This document shows positions 5,672 through 13,412 of a DNA stretch of 21,114 nt, piece by piece. The translations under genes were made by a program, and so were the position numbers. Numbering within the stretch: the stretch's first letter is position 1; each line of letters opens with the position of its first letter. Source of the DNA: an uncultured Eubacteriales bacterium (GTDB taxonomy: Bacteria; Bacillota; Clostridia; Oscillospirales; CAG-272); NCBI GenBank assembly GCA_934486825.1, contig CAKSQF010000028.1:1-21114 (forward strand). The letters are read 5' to 3'. The notes under the pieces were generated by a model. The model saw only the letters and a program-made list of their open reading frames with translations. It had not been told where the DNA came from and did no database searches.

Positions 5672-8563
5672 ATGGCGACAAAAAAATATGAAAGCATGCG
5701 CATTATGTCTCTCGAAGGCAGTGTAGTGTTCAAAAATGACGGATTTACCGCCACCAAAGACGGCAAGCCCGATCCCAAGGCGTTCAGGGGCGTTCTTGAT
5801 GAGAGCCTTGACACCCTGAAGCTCGCAGAGGTGTACGCTCGGCACGAGGACGAGATCGGATATCCCTATCTCGATGGCAAGAAGCGATTCTGCCGCGCCG
5901 TTGTGAGCCTTTCCTTCAACCGCGCGATAAAGTTGTATGAATCCTACGGCAACCGCTACGTTCTGAACGGTTACAGCGTCACCGATGAGGATATGCGGGA
6001 TCACGTCTGTATCAGCACCGTTGGCGGCAAGCCGACGCTGATCGCCATAGACGTATCCTTCCGGGAGAATAGCGGATATACACACGTGGAGAAACCGATT
6101 GCGGAAGGAATCCTCGGCAAGTATTTCAAATATGATGCCGACACGCGCTCGTATAAGCGAAGCAACAAGCCCATCCCCACGGATATCAGTTGCCGGGAGA
6201 TCCGTGAGCATCTCTACACCCACGGCTTCGATATTGACGGCATCCATTATGTTCGCTACAAGCGAAGCGCTGGTGCAAGCCGCGACGGTCGTTGCCTCTT
6301 TATTGCCGAACCGCTGTATGAGGATATGATGGCATGGAGCTCCTGCGATCTTTCTGCCGACACCGCCTCCGATCAGGCTTCCTGGCAGGCGTATATCGCA
6401 CTCACGCTCAGCAGTATCGAGAGCACGATCAGGCTTCCCAAGAAATCCATCCTCATCATTCGCGACAGAGTCAGCCGCTTTACCGATAACGTGATATGCA
6501 TCAAGGAAACCGATACGCACGACCTTCGGGCAGAGGAAGAAGAGACCGAGATCGAAAACGTCATCTGGGACGGCGAGGCTCTGCTGGATGCCGAGATATT
6601 CAACGTGAACGGATACGGCATGCACGGCATGATGCTTCTGCGCAACCGTTTCTTCAAGACCTGCGCATTCAACACCAACCTGCAGGATTGGTTCTTTGAT
6701 AACGATATCACGCAGGTAAGCCGACTTGCGGGCTATACCACGGCACGCGATATCAAGGACATCAAGCTGGTTATCACCGAGAGCAGTGTGAAGTACTTCA
6801 AGTTCATGCCAAAGGATATGACCTTCGAGCAGAAGTGCAAGCGCTTTCTCGATGCGCTCTACGAAGGCAAGAACAGCTCTGTCTTCGGTGTGGTCAAGGC
6901 TGACCACGATGCCCCGCTGATGGACGGGATGATGGCGTACACCAACTATCAGCTTCTCAACACCATCGGGCTTACCCGCGAGGGCGTCGGCAAGCTCCTT
7001 GAGCCGTCCTTTGAGTATCTGCAGGATATGCTGAACCGTTCTCCCTTTCTGCGCTATCAGATCAATATGACCACAGACCACGCCACCATTGCGGAAAATG
7101 AAGTCCCCGACCTTGCCAAATACCGCCGTGATACCGTCCTTGATATGAGCTGTCGCACGCCGCTGTTTGAGCAGACCGAGTTCTACAAATCCTTCCGCAG
7201 CGACACCGTCAAGTATTTTAAGGAACGGCTGAGAAAAGGACGGATCGCGGTCAGCGGCAACTATCAGGTGTTGTTCGGCAACGCCTACGAATTTCTCTGG
7301 GCGCTCACCGATGAGAGCTACGAGCCGACCTTTTCCTTTTCATTGGATGACGGACAGGTCTGCACTACGGGTTTTGCTCACGGTGAAATGGTGCTCTGCG
7401 CCCGCAGTCCTCATATCACTATGGGCAACCTCTACCTCGCGCAGAACGCACACTGCTATGACCTTCTGCGCTATTTTAATCTCACGCCCAATATTATTTG
7501 CGTGAATGCGATTGAAAGCAATATTCAGCAAAGGCTTAACGGATGCGATTACGATTCCGACTCCATGCTCGTCACGGATGACGAATTGATTATCGCAGGC
7601 GTGACCGGTTGCTATGATATTCTCAAAGTCCCCGTCTGCAAAGCAGAACCTGTCGGCAAGACTGACTACGAGAACACACCGAAAAGCCTTGCGGCGCTCG
7701 ATCAGGTCATCGCGAAAAATAAGATTGGGGAGATCGTCAATCTCTCGCAGTTTCTCAACTGCCTGCTGTGGGACGGGCTCTTCACCGAGCATCATCCGAT
7801 GGATATTTATCACGACATCTGCATTCTCGCGGTGCTGTCGGGAATGGAGATCGACAAGGCAAAGCGCCTGTACTCCGTCGATTCGGGCAAGGTGCTCTCC
7901 CGCCTGCGCCATTACCGCAAGGATTACAAGAAAAATCACGGCGGTAATCTGCCTGCCTTTTACAAATATATCGTGGGTGATGAAAGCCCCGATGCGGGCG
8001 AGAACAACGCTCACCTTGAAGCGCCTATGGCTTTTGTTCACGATGCGGCGGATGCCTTTGCCGGCAGAGCAGCCTACACAAGGACGCTTCCCGTGTCCGA
8101 GCTGTTCGAGCTTGATCCCACGGACGCAGGTCAGAACGATACGCACAAAAAGCAAAATATCATAAAAGCGGTCAGGGACGCGCACACAAAGATCACGGCG
8201 ATGCAGACGGCTATGAAGTTTGCCTCGGATGACGAGAAGATGATCCTCTGTGAGGAGGCAAACGAGGTCTACCAAGCCTGCCTCAAAACGGTCTCGCGGA
8301 ATGTTGCAAACGACCATATTCTCTGCATGCTCATTGACGAGATCGACCATCCCGACAAATCGAAATACGATATCAAGTCGGCGCGGCATCTGCTTTTCGC
8401 AAGCCTGCTATACGAGGACAGCCGAAGGCTCCTGTCAAAGCTCAAAACGCCGGAGGACTTCATTCCTTACGACCTGATCAGAGTCGAACCCGAACTCGTT
8501 CCCGAAGGCTACCGCACGGAATGGGTTTACGGCTTCCCTCATGCGCATCTGCTGATCAAATAA
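5672..8563 (+). CDS. Putative single-chain RNA polymerase-like protein (DPBB, RdRP/YonO-like)
   Basis: 963 residues; ATG 5-6 nt after AAGGAGGTG. The key stretch is NGCDYDSDSML (residues 623-633): D626, D628 and D630 match the metal-binding DxDGD motif of double-psi-beta-barrel polymerases, with Ser for Gly. It is preceded by FAHGEMVLCARSPHITMGN (about 568-587), the counterpart of the barrel strand with a conserved basic residue before the catalytic loop, and by KGRIAVSGNYQVLFGN (about 525-540), a possible first barrel. Such single-chain enzymes (phage YonO, crAss gp66, eukaryotic RdRP) synthesise RNA. I recall similar long proteins in Firmicutes mobile elements with D(F/Y)DSD motifs. No signal peptide or membrane segment. 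It stands alone with its own terminator and looks more GC-rich than the flanking regulator genes, which hints at transfer. Template, activity and role are unknown. Confidence 0.65.
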   Translation: MATKKYESMRIMSLEGSVVFKNDGFTATKDGKPDPKAFRGVLDESLDTLKLAEVYARHEDEIGYPYLDGKKRFCRAVVSLSFNRAIKLYESYGNRYVLNGYSVTDEDMRDHVCISTVGGKPTLIAIDVSFRENSGYTHVEKPIAEGILGKYFKYDADTRSYKRSNKPIPTDISCREIREHLYTHGFDIDGIHYVRYKRSAGASRDGRCLFIAEPLYEDMMAWSSCDLSADTASDQASWQAYIALTLSSIESTIRLPKKSILIIRDRVSRFTDNVICIKETDTHDLRAEEEETEIENVIWDGEALLDAEIFNVNGYGMHGMMLLRNRFFKTCAFNTNLQDWFFDNDITQVSRLAGYTTARDIKDIKLVITESSVKYFKFMPKDMTFEQKCKRFLDALYEGKNSSVFGVVKADHDAPLMDGMMAYTNYQLLNTIGLTREGVGKLLEPSFEYLQDMLNRSPFLRYQINMTTDHATIAENEVPDLAKYRRDTVLDMSCRTPLFEQTEFYKSFRSDTVKYFKERLRKGRIAVSGNYQVLFGNAYEFLWALTDESYEPTFSFSLDDGQVCTTGFAHGEMVLCARSPHITMGNLYLAQNAHCYDLLRYFNLTPNIICVNAIESNIQQRLNGCDYDSDSMLVTDDELIIAGVTGCYDILKVPVCKAEPVGKTDYENTPKSLAALDQVIAKNKIGEIVNLSQFLNCLLWDGLFTEHHPMDIYHDICILAVLSGMEIDKAKRLYSVDSGKVLSRLRHYRKDYKKNHGGNLPAFYKYIVGDESPDAGENNAHLEAPMAFVHDAADAFAGRAAYTRTLPVSELFELDPTDAGQNDTHKKQNIIKAVRDAHTKITAMQTAMKFASDDEKMILCEEANEVYQACLKTVSRNVANDHILCMLIDEIDHPDKSKYDIKSARHLLFASLLYEDSRRLLSKLKTPEDFIPYDLIRVEPELVPEGYRTEWVYGFPHAHLLIK

Positions 8564-8577
8564 CGAAACAGTACACA

Positions 8578-8610
8578 AGAGTGTCGAGAGATCGGCACTC
8601 TTATTTTTTT
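8578..8610 (+). terminator. Intrinsic terminator of the polymerase-like gene
   Basis: AGAGTG-T-CGA, loop GAGA, TCG-G-CACTCT (10-bp stem with one wobble) followed by TATTTTTTT, 15 nt after the stop codon. Confidence 0.88.
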
Positions 8611-8661
8611 CGGGGCTTGCCCCGAACCCCACTTGAAACTTTCTTGAAAGAAAGTTTCAAG
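8611..8661. repeat. REP-like palindromic repeat
   Basis: Two perfect hairpins in a row: CGGGGC-TT-GCCCCG (8611-8624) and a 14-bp stem with a 2-nt loop at 8632-8661 (CTTGAAACTTTCTT with its exact complement). The pattern resembles interspersed palindromes (GGGGC..GCCCC followed by a second stem) seen in Clostridia. Its right end abuts the stop codon of a shortened regulator gene. Confidence 0.65.
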
Positions 8662-8664
8662 ACT

Positions 8665-8988
8665 TCAAAGAACTTTATACAGTTCGTACACAAGCAAATC
8701 TGCGTTGTTTTCGGTCGAGTTTACGGAATAAGTTGCCCAGACTTCTTTGACTTTATTTTCGAGCTCTCCCTTGTCTGCATACTCATTTGTTCCGACACCG
8801 AGCAAGTAGTCTGTGGATACAGACAAAAGAGCCGCTAACGGAACGATTTGCGAAATGTCGGGCATGGTATTATCGCATTCCCAGTTAGATACGGACTGCG
8901 TGGATACGCCGATATGATCGGCAACAAAGGACTGCGATACTCCGGCTTCCTTACGAAGTGCTTTCAGTCGTTGTCCAAAACTATTCAT
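8665..8988 (-). pseudogene. Truncated XRE-family regulator
   Basis: 107 codons, ATG 6 nt after GGAGG. Residues 5-60 are a complete XRE helix-turn-helix (LRKEAGVSQSFVADHIGV, STQSVSNWECDN), followed by a linker (GTNEYADKGELENKVKEVW) and the first helix of a TPR-like region (NNADLLVYELYKVL), where it stops. Members of this family usually continue for a few hundred residues, as the two regulators nearby do. The stop lies 3 nt from the palindromic repeat 8611-8661, so insertion or a rearrangement there probably removed the C-terminus. The remaining DNA-binding domain has a proper promoter and could still act as a small repressor. Confidence 0.7.
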
Positions 8989-9038
8989 TATGTTCCTCCG
9001 TTTGAGTTGTATTGAAACCGGCGCCTGTTTCTGATATT

Positions 9039-9066
9039 ATTATAGCAAAATTTCAAAGAAAAACAA
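9039..9066 (-). promoter_or_regulatory. Promoter of the truncated XRE gene
   Basis: The minus strand reads TTGTTT (9066-9061), 16 nt, TATAAT (9044-9039), about 50 nt upstream of the ATG at 8988. Confidence 0.6.
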
Positions 9067-9125
9067 TATACTGCACCGTGACTTGAGTTATTACTCTGTT
9101 TATATAATTCGTAACGGTCAGCCCC

Positions 9126-9159
9126 TAAATTTTGCGGTGCAGTAGGCAAAGAAAAAGCG
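9126..9159 (+). repeat. 34-nt spacer element, copy 2
   Basis: TAAATTTTGCGGTGCAGTAG and the following CAAAGAAAAAGCG. It is closest to copy 3 (10360-10393), with only two differences. Confidence 0.75.
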
Positions 9160-9211
9160 GTCGAAACAACTGCGGGTTGTATATTGCGCCTGAAAATAAA
9201 CATTGCGGTTC

Positions 9212-9262
9212 TTGATATCAATGGTGAAGCATGGTATAATGTAACCAAGATAAGCGCTTATC
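9212..9262 (+). promoter_or_regulatory. Promoter and palindromic operator of right XRE gene
   Basis: TTGATA (9212-9217), 17 nt, TATAAT (9235-9240), then the same GATAAGCGCTTATC palindrome (9249-9262) as the left copy. Both copies should therefore respond to the same repressor. Confidence 0.75.
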
Positions 9263-9288
9263 AATCTAAATGAAAGTGGGAACACAAT

Positions 9289-10362
9289 ATGCAAATAAAT
9301 TTGAAAGACAAACTGCGTTCATTGCGCTTACAGAAAAATATCACACAAGAAGCACTTGCTGGTCATCTCGGCATTACACCGCAATCGGTCGGAAAATGGG
9401 AGCGCGGCGAAGGCTTTCCCGACATTACACTCTTGCCGCGCATTGCATTTTATTTTGATATAACGGTGGATGAGCTTTTGTGCGTGGATCAGGTAAGAGT
9501 GGAAAAAGCAATTGCTGAATATGAACGGCAAGCCGCCATTTATCAAAAAAACGGTGAGAACGAAAAGAACCTTGAATTATGGGAACAGGCGTATGCGGAA
9601 TTTCCGAACGATTGCCGCGTGATCGAAGGATTGATGTTTGCTATAAACAGAGATGCGGTCTATCCGTGTCCAAAGGACAAAGCAGAACGTATTATTTCAC
9701 TCGGAGAGAAGCTTTTACAGAAAACCACGGAAGCAAGGCAAAGAGAAAACGCACTTCAGTGCCTTTGTTACACTTATGATGGCATTGACAAGGAAAAAGC
9801 TCTGTATTATGCAGATATGTGCGGCGGTTTTTTTGTGACAAGGGAGGAACTCCGGACGACTATTTTAGACGGCGAAGACGGGGTTGAGTCGTGCCAAAGC
9901 TATATAGACTCTCTGATCCACACGGCAACAATGACTGCTTTGCGCATGACATCAAAAATTTCTTTTTCACACGAGGAAAAAATCGAGGCATTTCGGTTTG
10001 CCATTGACATTATGGAACGTTTGTATGCAGACGGAAATGTGGGATTTTATGCGTTTGACCTGTCGCATTTTTACTCTATGATAGCTTTTGAGTACGCACA
10101 AATGCACGATTCGCAAAAAACGCTTGACGCTTTGGCAGAGAGCTGTCGCTATGCGGTTATTGAAGCGAATCTGAAAGATATGGATTATACAGCGCCTATG
10201 GTGAATAGATTGAAGTACAAAAAAGCAAATACGACCAAGAATTATAAGGGGAACGCCTGCAATCTCAGGTTAAAAGCATTGGAGAACAGACAATTTGATT
10301 TTGTCAGAGAGGAAGATGCGTTTAAGAGACTCATCGTAATGCTGGAACAAAACGCAGAGTAA
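9289..10362 (+). CDS. XRE-family regulator with TPR-like region, intact copy
   Basis: 357 residues. An N-terminal XRE helix-turn-helix (residues 6-60) recognises DNA, probably its own operator at 9249-9262. The rest is helical and TPR-like, a layout used in Firmicutes regulators to bind a peptide or protein partner. Residues 1-328 are identical to the left copy. The end (LKALENRQFDFVREEDAFKRLIVML) looks like the family's normal C-terminus, so this is probably the ancestral form. The stop codon TAA is the first triplet of the third 34-nt spacer element. A strong terminator follows. No signal peptide or membrane segment is seen; the ligand is unknown. Confidence 0.85.
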   Translation: MQINLKDKLRSLRLQKNITQEALAGHLGITPQSVGKWERGEGFPDITLLPRIAFYFDITVDELLCVDQVRVEKAIAEYERQAAIYQKNGENEKNLELWEQAYAEFPNDCRVIEGLMFAINRDAVYPCPKDKAERIISLGEKLLQKTTEARQRENALQCLCYTYDGIDKEKALYYADMCGGFFVTREELRTTILDGEDGVESCQSYIDSLIHTATMTALRMTSKISFSHEEKIEAFRFAIDIMERLYADGNVGFYAFDLSHFYSMIAFEYAQMHDSQKTLDALAESCRYAVIEANLKDMDYTAPMVNRLKYKKANTTKNYKGNACNLRLKALENRQFDFVREEDAFKRLIVMLEQNAE

Positions 10363-10393
10363 ATTTTGCGCTGCAGTAGTCAAAGAAAAAGCG
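10360..10393 (+). repeat. 34-nt spacer element, copy 3
   Basis: It begins at the stop codon of the right regulator gene, and no further regulator gene follows it. This suggests a lost third unit of a former tandem array. Confidence 0.7.
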
Positions 10394-10409
10394 ATCCAAA
10401 AATAGAAAG

Positions 10410-10446
10410 CGGCTTGTGTTGTAACTATGGCACAAGCCGTTTTTTT
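10410..10446 (+). terminator. Intrinsic terminator of right XRE gene
   Basis: Perfect 9-bp stem CGGCTTGTG/CACAAGCCG with a 12-nt loop, followed by TTTTTTT. Confidence 0.9.
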
Positions 10447-10495
10447 GCCGTCAGGGGATTTTCCTGAAGTGGCGGATAAAAGCCGATTATAAGCA

Positions 10496-10544
10496 AAAAA
10501 TCAGCCGAAAGTGGGGAGAAAAACCTCAATTTCGGCTGATTTTT
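10496..10544 (-). terminator. Terminator after tRNA-Pro, possibly bidirectional
   Basis: A 15-bp inverted repeat (AAAAATCAGCCGAAA at 10496-10510, complement at 10530-10544). On the minus strand it begins directly after the tRNA's CCA and ends in a T run. Confidence 0.8.
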
Positions 10545-10619
10545 GGTCGGAGTGGCGAGGCTCAAACTCGCGGCCTCCGCATCCCAAATGCGGCGCGCTA
10601 TCAACTGCGCTACACCCCG
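10544..10619 (-). tRNA. tRNA-Pro, anticodon UGG
   Basis: The minus strand folds as a 76-nt cloverleaf. The acceptor stem is CGGGGTG/CACTCCG (one G-U), the D arm GCGC/GCGC, the anticodon stem CCGCA/TGCGG with loop TTTGGGA (UGG at 34-36), and the T arm GCGAG/CTCGC with loop TTTGAGC. A73 and an encoded CCA follow. It delivers proline to CCN codons. A weak promoter (TTGACC, 17 nt, TTAATA) may lie just upstream. Its 3' end faces the accessory island to the left. Confidence 0.96.
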
Positions 10620-10680
10620 ATAGTTATTAAATTGTGGTCGTGTAAGTGGTCAAATCTGTGGTCAAAAGTTTTTTGCCGAA
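10582..10680. repeat. tRNA 5'-half direct repeat, copy A
   Basis: This 99-nt segment covers tRNA positions 1-38 plus the sequence upstream of the tRNA, including three GTGGTC motifs. It recurs at 10768-10867 with only a few differences. Confidence 0.9.
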
Positions 10681-10767
10681 ACACACGGCGGCGGAAAAGC
10701 GAGAAAACGCGAGAAAAACGGAGATTTTGCGAGCTTTCGGCGGTCGGCTCATGAGGCGGTCACACGC

Positions 10768-10867
10768 TCCCAAATGCGGCGCGCTATCAACTGCGCTACA
10801 CCCCGATAGTTTATTTAATTGTGGTCGTGTAAGTGGTCAAATCTGTGGTCAAAAGTTTTTTGCCGAA
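10768..10867. repeat. tRNA 5'-half direct repeat, copy B (partial tRNA-Pro)
   Basis: Contains tRNA-Pro positions 1-38 and stops exactly at the 3' edge of the anticodon loop; the rest of the tRNA is absent, so it is not a functional gene. It could be a remnant attachment site, since many tyrosine integrases cross over at the anticodon loop, or a simple tandem duplication with a 186-nt period. Confidence 0.85.
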
Positions 10868-11039
10868 GCGGCAACGTGCCGCGATGCTCCTTATACGGTC
10901 CGGCCCCGCATGACCGTGATATTTTATCACACAACGCCCATTTTGTCAACCCCTTATTCTCTTCCCCGTCTATTTTTTACCGTTTTTCACTTCAGCATTT
11001 ATCGTAAATTTGTCAAACTGACGATTTTTCGAAAAACTA

Positions 11040-11092
11040 TTGACATCCGCTTTTTTTTGCATATAATAATAATTAGTTTTCAAACTAATTAT
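11040..11092 (+). promoter_or_regulatory. Promoter and MarR-type operator
   Basis: TTGACA (11040-11045), 16 nt, TATAAT (11062-11067). Two nt later lies a perfect palindrome with 11-bp arms, ATAATTAGTTT-TC-AAACTAATTAT (11069-11092 in two arms), covering the expected transcription start. This placement fits autorepression by the MarR protein encoded next. Confidence 0.85.
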
Positions 11093-11117
11093 ATTTGCTC
11101 GGAAAGGAGTTTTGGTA

Positions 11118-11636
11118 TTGGAGCTTAAAGAAACCGAAGGAGCACACCATTGTGCACTTTCCCCAACGCCGTTTATGCTCTTGAACGAATGCTCACGTCT
11201 TTTCGGTCAGCGCATGCGCAAATATGCCGACGATCAGGGAGTCCCCTACGGCTATCGCGAGCTTCTTATGCATCTTGCGATTCTGAAAGCGCACGGCAAA
11301 AGCGGCATTTCCCAATATGAGCTTGCCAGAATGACACGTCTGTCTCCGCCAACCGTATCCTCTACGTTACAGAAAATGGAGCGTGACGGCTACATCACGA
11401 GGGAACCCGACGAATCGGATGCAAGGCAGATGCGGGTCAGGCTAACCGGCAAGGGGGAATCAATTGAAAATTCCAATCACGAAAAGGCGCACGAAATCGA
11501 ACTTACCGCATACAGCGGACTGACCGACACAGAAAAGTGCGAGCTGACTCAAATTCTCAAAAAAATACGTGACAATCTTGCGTGCGGCAACGATATGTCA
11601 CCGACCGAAAGGTCTGAAAGGCAGGACAACAATTGA
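11118..11636 (+). CDS. MarR-family transcriptional regulator
   Basis: 172 residues. The winged helix-turn-helix is clear at about 70-125 (ISQYELARMTRLSPPTVSSTLQ, then DGYITREPDESDARQMRVRLT), the standard MarR recognition helix and wing. Two TTG codons could start it. TTG at 11118 is chosen because AAAGGAG ends 8 nt before it; TTG at 11112 would be only 2 nt away. MarR proteins usually repress efflux genes until a small ligand binds. Here the gene overlaps the first ABC exporter gene and has a palindromic operator in its promoter, so it probably controls the whole three-gene operon. The ligand is unknown. Confidence 0.9.
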   Translation: MELKETEGAHHCALSPTPFMLLNECSRLFGQRMRKYADDQGVPYGYRELLMHLAILKAHGKSGISQYELARMTRLSPPTVSSTLQKMERDGYITREPDESDARQMRVRLTGKGESIENSNHEKAHEIELTAYSGLTDTEKCELTQILKKIRDNLACGNDMSPTERSERQDNN

Positions 11637-13366
11637 AAAGATGGTACAAATACATTAAACCCTATCTTCCGTTTTTTATCCTCGGACCGCTCTGCATGAT
11701 AATCGAAGTTATCGGTGAGGTTCTCATGCCGAAATATCTTTCGATGATAATCAACGGTGCGAACAACAAAACACTCAGCGTCCCGGGATGTCTCGGAGTT
11801 ATGGGACTCATGATACTCACGGCAGTTCTCATGATGCTCGGAGGAATCGGCGGTGCCTATTTCGGCGGAAAGGCATCTGTGAACTTTGCCGCCGATCTGC
11901 GTTCCGATGTTTTCACGAAGGTTCAGAAATTCTCATTTGCGAACATCGACAAATTTTCATCCGGATCGCTTGTCACACGTCTCACGAACGATGTCACGCA
12001 GATGCAGAATGTCGTCAACATGGCACTGCGCATGCTTCTGCGTGCACCCGGCATGCTGATCGGAGGTCTTATAATGGCGATCGCACTGAAGCCGTCGCTA
12101 TCGGTGGTTTTTGCGGTCACCCTTCCCTTGCTCCTTATATCGGTCATATCGATCATTTCGGTCGGTTTCCCGAGATTTTCGCGTATGCAGACCAAGATCG
12201 ACGCGCTCAATTCCACCGTTCAGGAGAACATAACGAACATGCGCGTCGTAAAGTCGTTTGTCAGAGAGGATCACGAAAAAAAGAAGTTCGGCAAGGCGAA
12301 CCGTGATCTTAAGGATTCCGGAATTTCGGCTATGCGCGTCATGATATTCATGTCCCCCGTAATGACATTTTTCATGAATATTACGATCATTGCCGTGATA
12401 TGGTTCGGCGGGCGCATAGTTTTGTCGGGCGACATGGACATCGGAGATCTTTCGGCATTCATAACCTATGTTTCGCAGATACTTTCCTCACTTATGATGG
12501 TAACCGTCATGTTCATGATGTCCTCACGTGCCATTGCCTCCGGCAAGCGCATATGCGAGGTTCTTGACGAGAAACTCGATCTTACCGACGAGGACGCAAA
12601 GCAGCCCGAAAAAACGGTTACTTCCGGGCGCATAGAATTCAGAAACGTAAGCTTCCGATATTATAAGAGCAGTACCGATCCGGTGCTCGACAACATCAGC
12701 TTCACCGTTGAGCCGGGGATGACAGTCGGCATTATCGGATCGACCGGATGCGGAAAGACCACCCTCGTATCGATGATCCCGCGCCTGTACGATGCGGACA
12801 GCGGTGAGGTACTTGTTGACGGAGTGAATGTAAAGGACTATTCCCTGCGCAACCTCAGAGAAGGAGTCGGAATGGTTCTTCAGAAAAACGTCCTTTTCTC
12901 GGGAACGATAGAGGAAAATCTGCGCTGGGGAGACGAGCATGCCACCGACGCCGAGCTGACTGCGGCGGCAAAATCGGCGCAGGCAGACAAATTTGTCCGT
13001 GAATTCGCAAACGGATACAGGACAGAGCTCGGTCAGGGCGGAGTAAACGTATCGGGCGGTCAGAAGCAACGTCTCTGCATTGCGCGTGCGCTTCTGAAAA
13101 AGCCGAAAATACTCATTCTTGACGATTCGACCTCCGCTGTTGACACGGCGACCGAGGCGCAGATACGCAAGGCGTTCGTAAACGAGCTTTCGGGATCGAC
13201 CAAGATCGTGATCGCCCAGAGAATTTCTTCGGTATGCGATGCCGACATGATAATCGTCATGAGCGACGGAAAGATCACCGGAATCGGCAGACATGACGAT
13301 CTGCTTGCAAACAACGAGGAATACCGCGAGATTTACGAATCGCAGACCGGAAAGACAGCCGTCTGA
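11633..13366 (+). CDS. ABC exporter subunit with degenerate ATP site
   Basis: 577 residues: an N-terminal six-helix membrane domain (residues about 10-310) fused to an ATPase domain. Walker A is GSTGCGKTT (369-377) and the signature VSGGQ is intact (473-477). The Walker B catalytic Glu is replaced by Asp (D497-D498), and the H-loop His by Gln (AQRISS, Q529). This is the pattern of the degenerate subunit of heterodimeric exporters such as BmrC/BmrD. It starts at TTG, overlapping the marR stop (TTGA), so translation is coupled. With the next gene it should form a pump for drugs or lipophilic compounds in the cytoplasmic membrane. The substrate cannot be told from sequence. Confidence 0.92.
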   Translation: MKRWYKYIKPYLPFFILGPLCMIIEVIGEVLMPKYLSMIINGANNKTLSVPGCLGVMGLMILTAVLMMLGGIGGAYFGGKASVNFAADLRSDVFTKVQKFSFANIDKFSSGSLVTRLTNDVTQMQNVVNMALRMLLRAPGMLIGGLIMAIALKPSLSVVFAVTLPLLLISVISIISVGFPRFSRMQTKIDALNSTVQENITNMRVVKSFVREDHEKKKFGKANRDLKDSGISAMRVMIFMSPVMTFFMNITIIAVIWFGGRIVLSGDMDIGDLSAFITYVSQILSSLMMVTVMFMMSSRAIASGKRICEVLDEKLDLTDEDAKQPEKTVTSGRIEFRNVSFRYYKSSTDPVLDNISFTVEPGMTVGIIGSTGCGKTTLVSMIPRLYDADSGEVLVDGVNVKDYSLRNLREGVGMVLQKNVLFSGTIEENLRWGDEHATDAELTAAAKSAQADKFVREFANGYRTELGQGGVNVSGGQKQRLCIARALLKKPKILILDDSTSAVDTATEAQIRKAFVNELSGSTKIVIAQRISSVCDADMIIVMSDGKITGIGRHDDLLANNEEYREIYESQTGKTAV

Positions 13367-13412
13367 CAAAAAATCTGATGAAAGGTAAGCAATATCGCTT
13401 TTATAAATAAAA

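Larger units (their letters stand above)
9092..10272 (+). repeat. 1.18-kb direct repeat, right copy
   Basis: Direct copy of 2309-3491. The offset is 6781 nt in the coding part. Unlike the left copy it continues into the normal end of the regulator gene. Confidence 0.93.

Noticed and set aside
5618..7081. 487-codon minus-strand ORF, and a 349-codon one at 7340-8389
   Set aside because: They are antisense to the polymerase-like gene, have no ribosome site, and arise from its codon bias; the plus frame has motifs and a strong start.
8611..8661. Possible CRISPR-like repeat
   Set aside because: Only adjacent hairpins, with no repeated unit and spacer pattern; no CRISPR array or cas gene is visible in the window.
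10646..11128. 160-codon plus ORF through the tRNA repeat and marR promoter
   Set aside because: It crosses the tRNA fragment and the marR promoter and operator. The repeated VVKSVVKS-like text may be an integrase-tail echo, but no gene is supported.
13378..13410. 10-codon leader ORF between the ABC genes
   Set aside because: No ribosome site before it and nothing to support a regulatory role.
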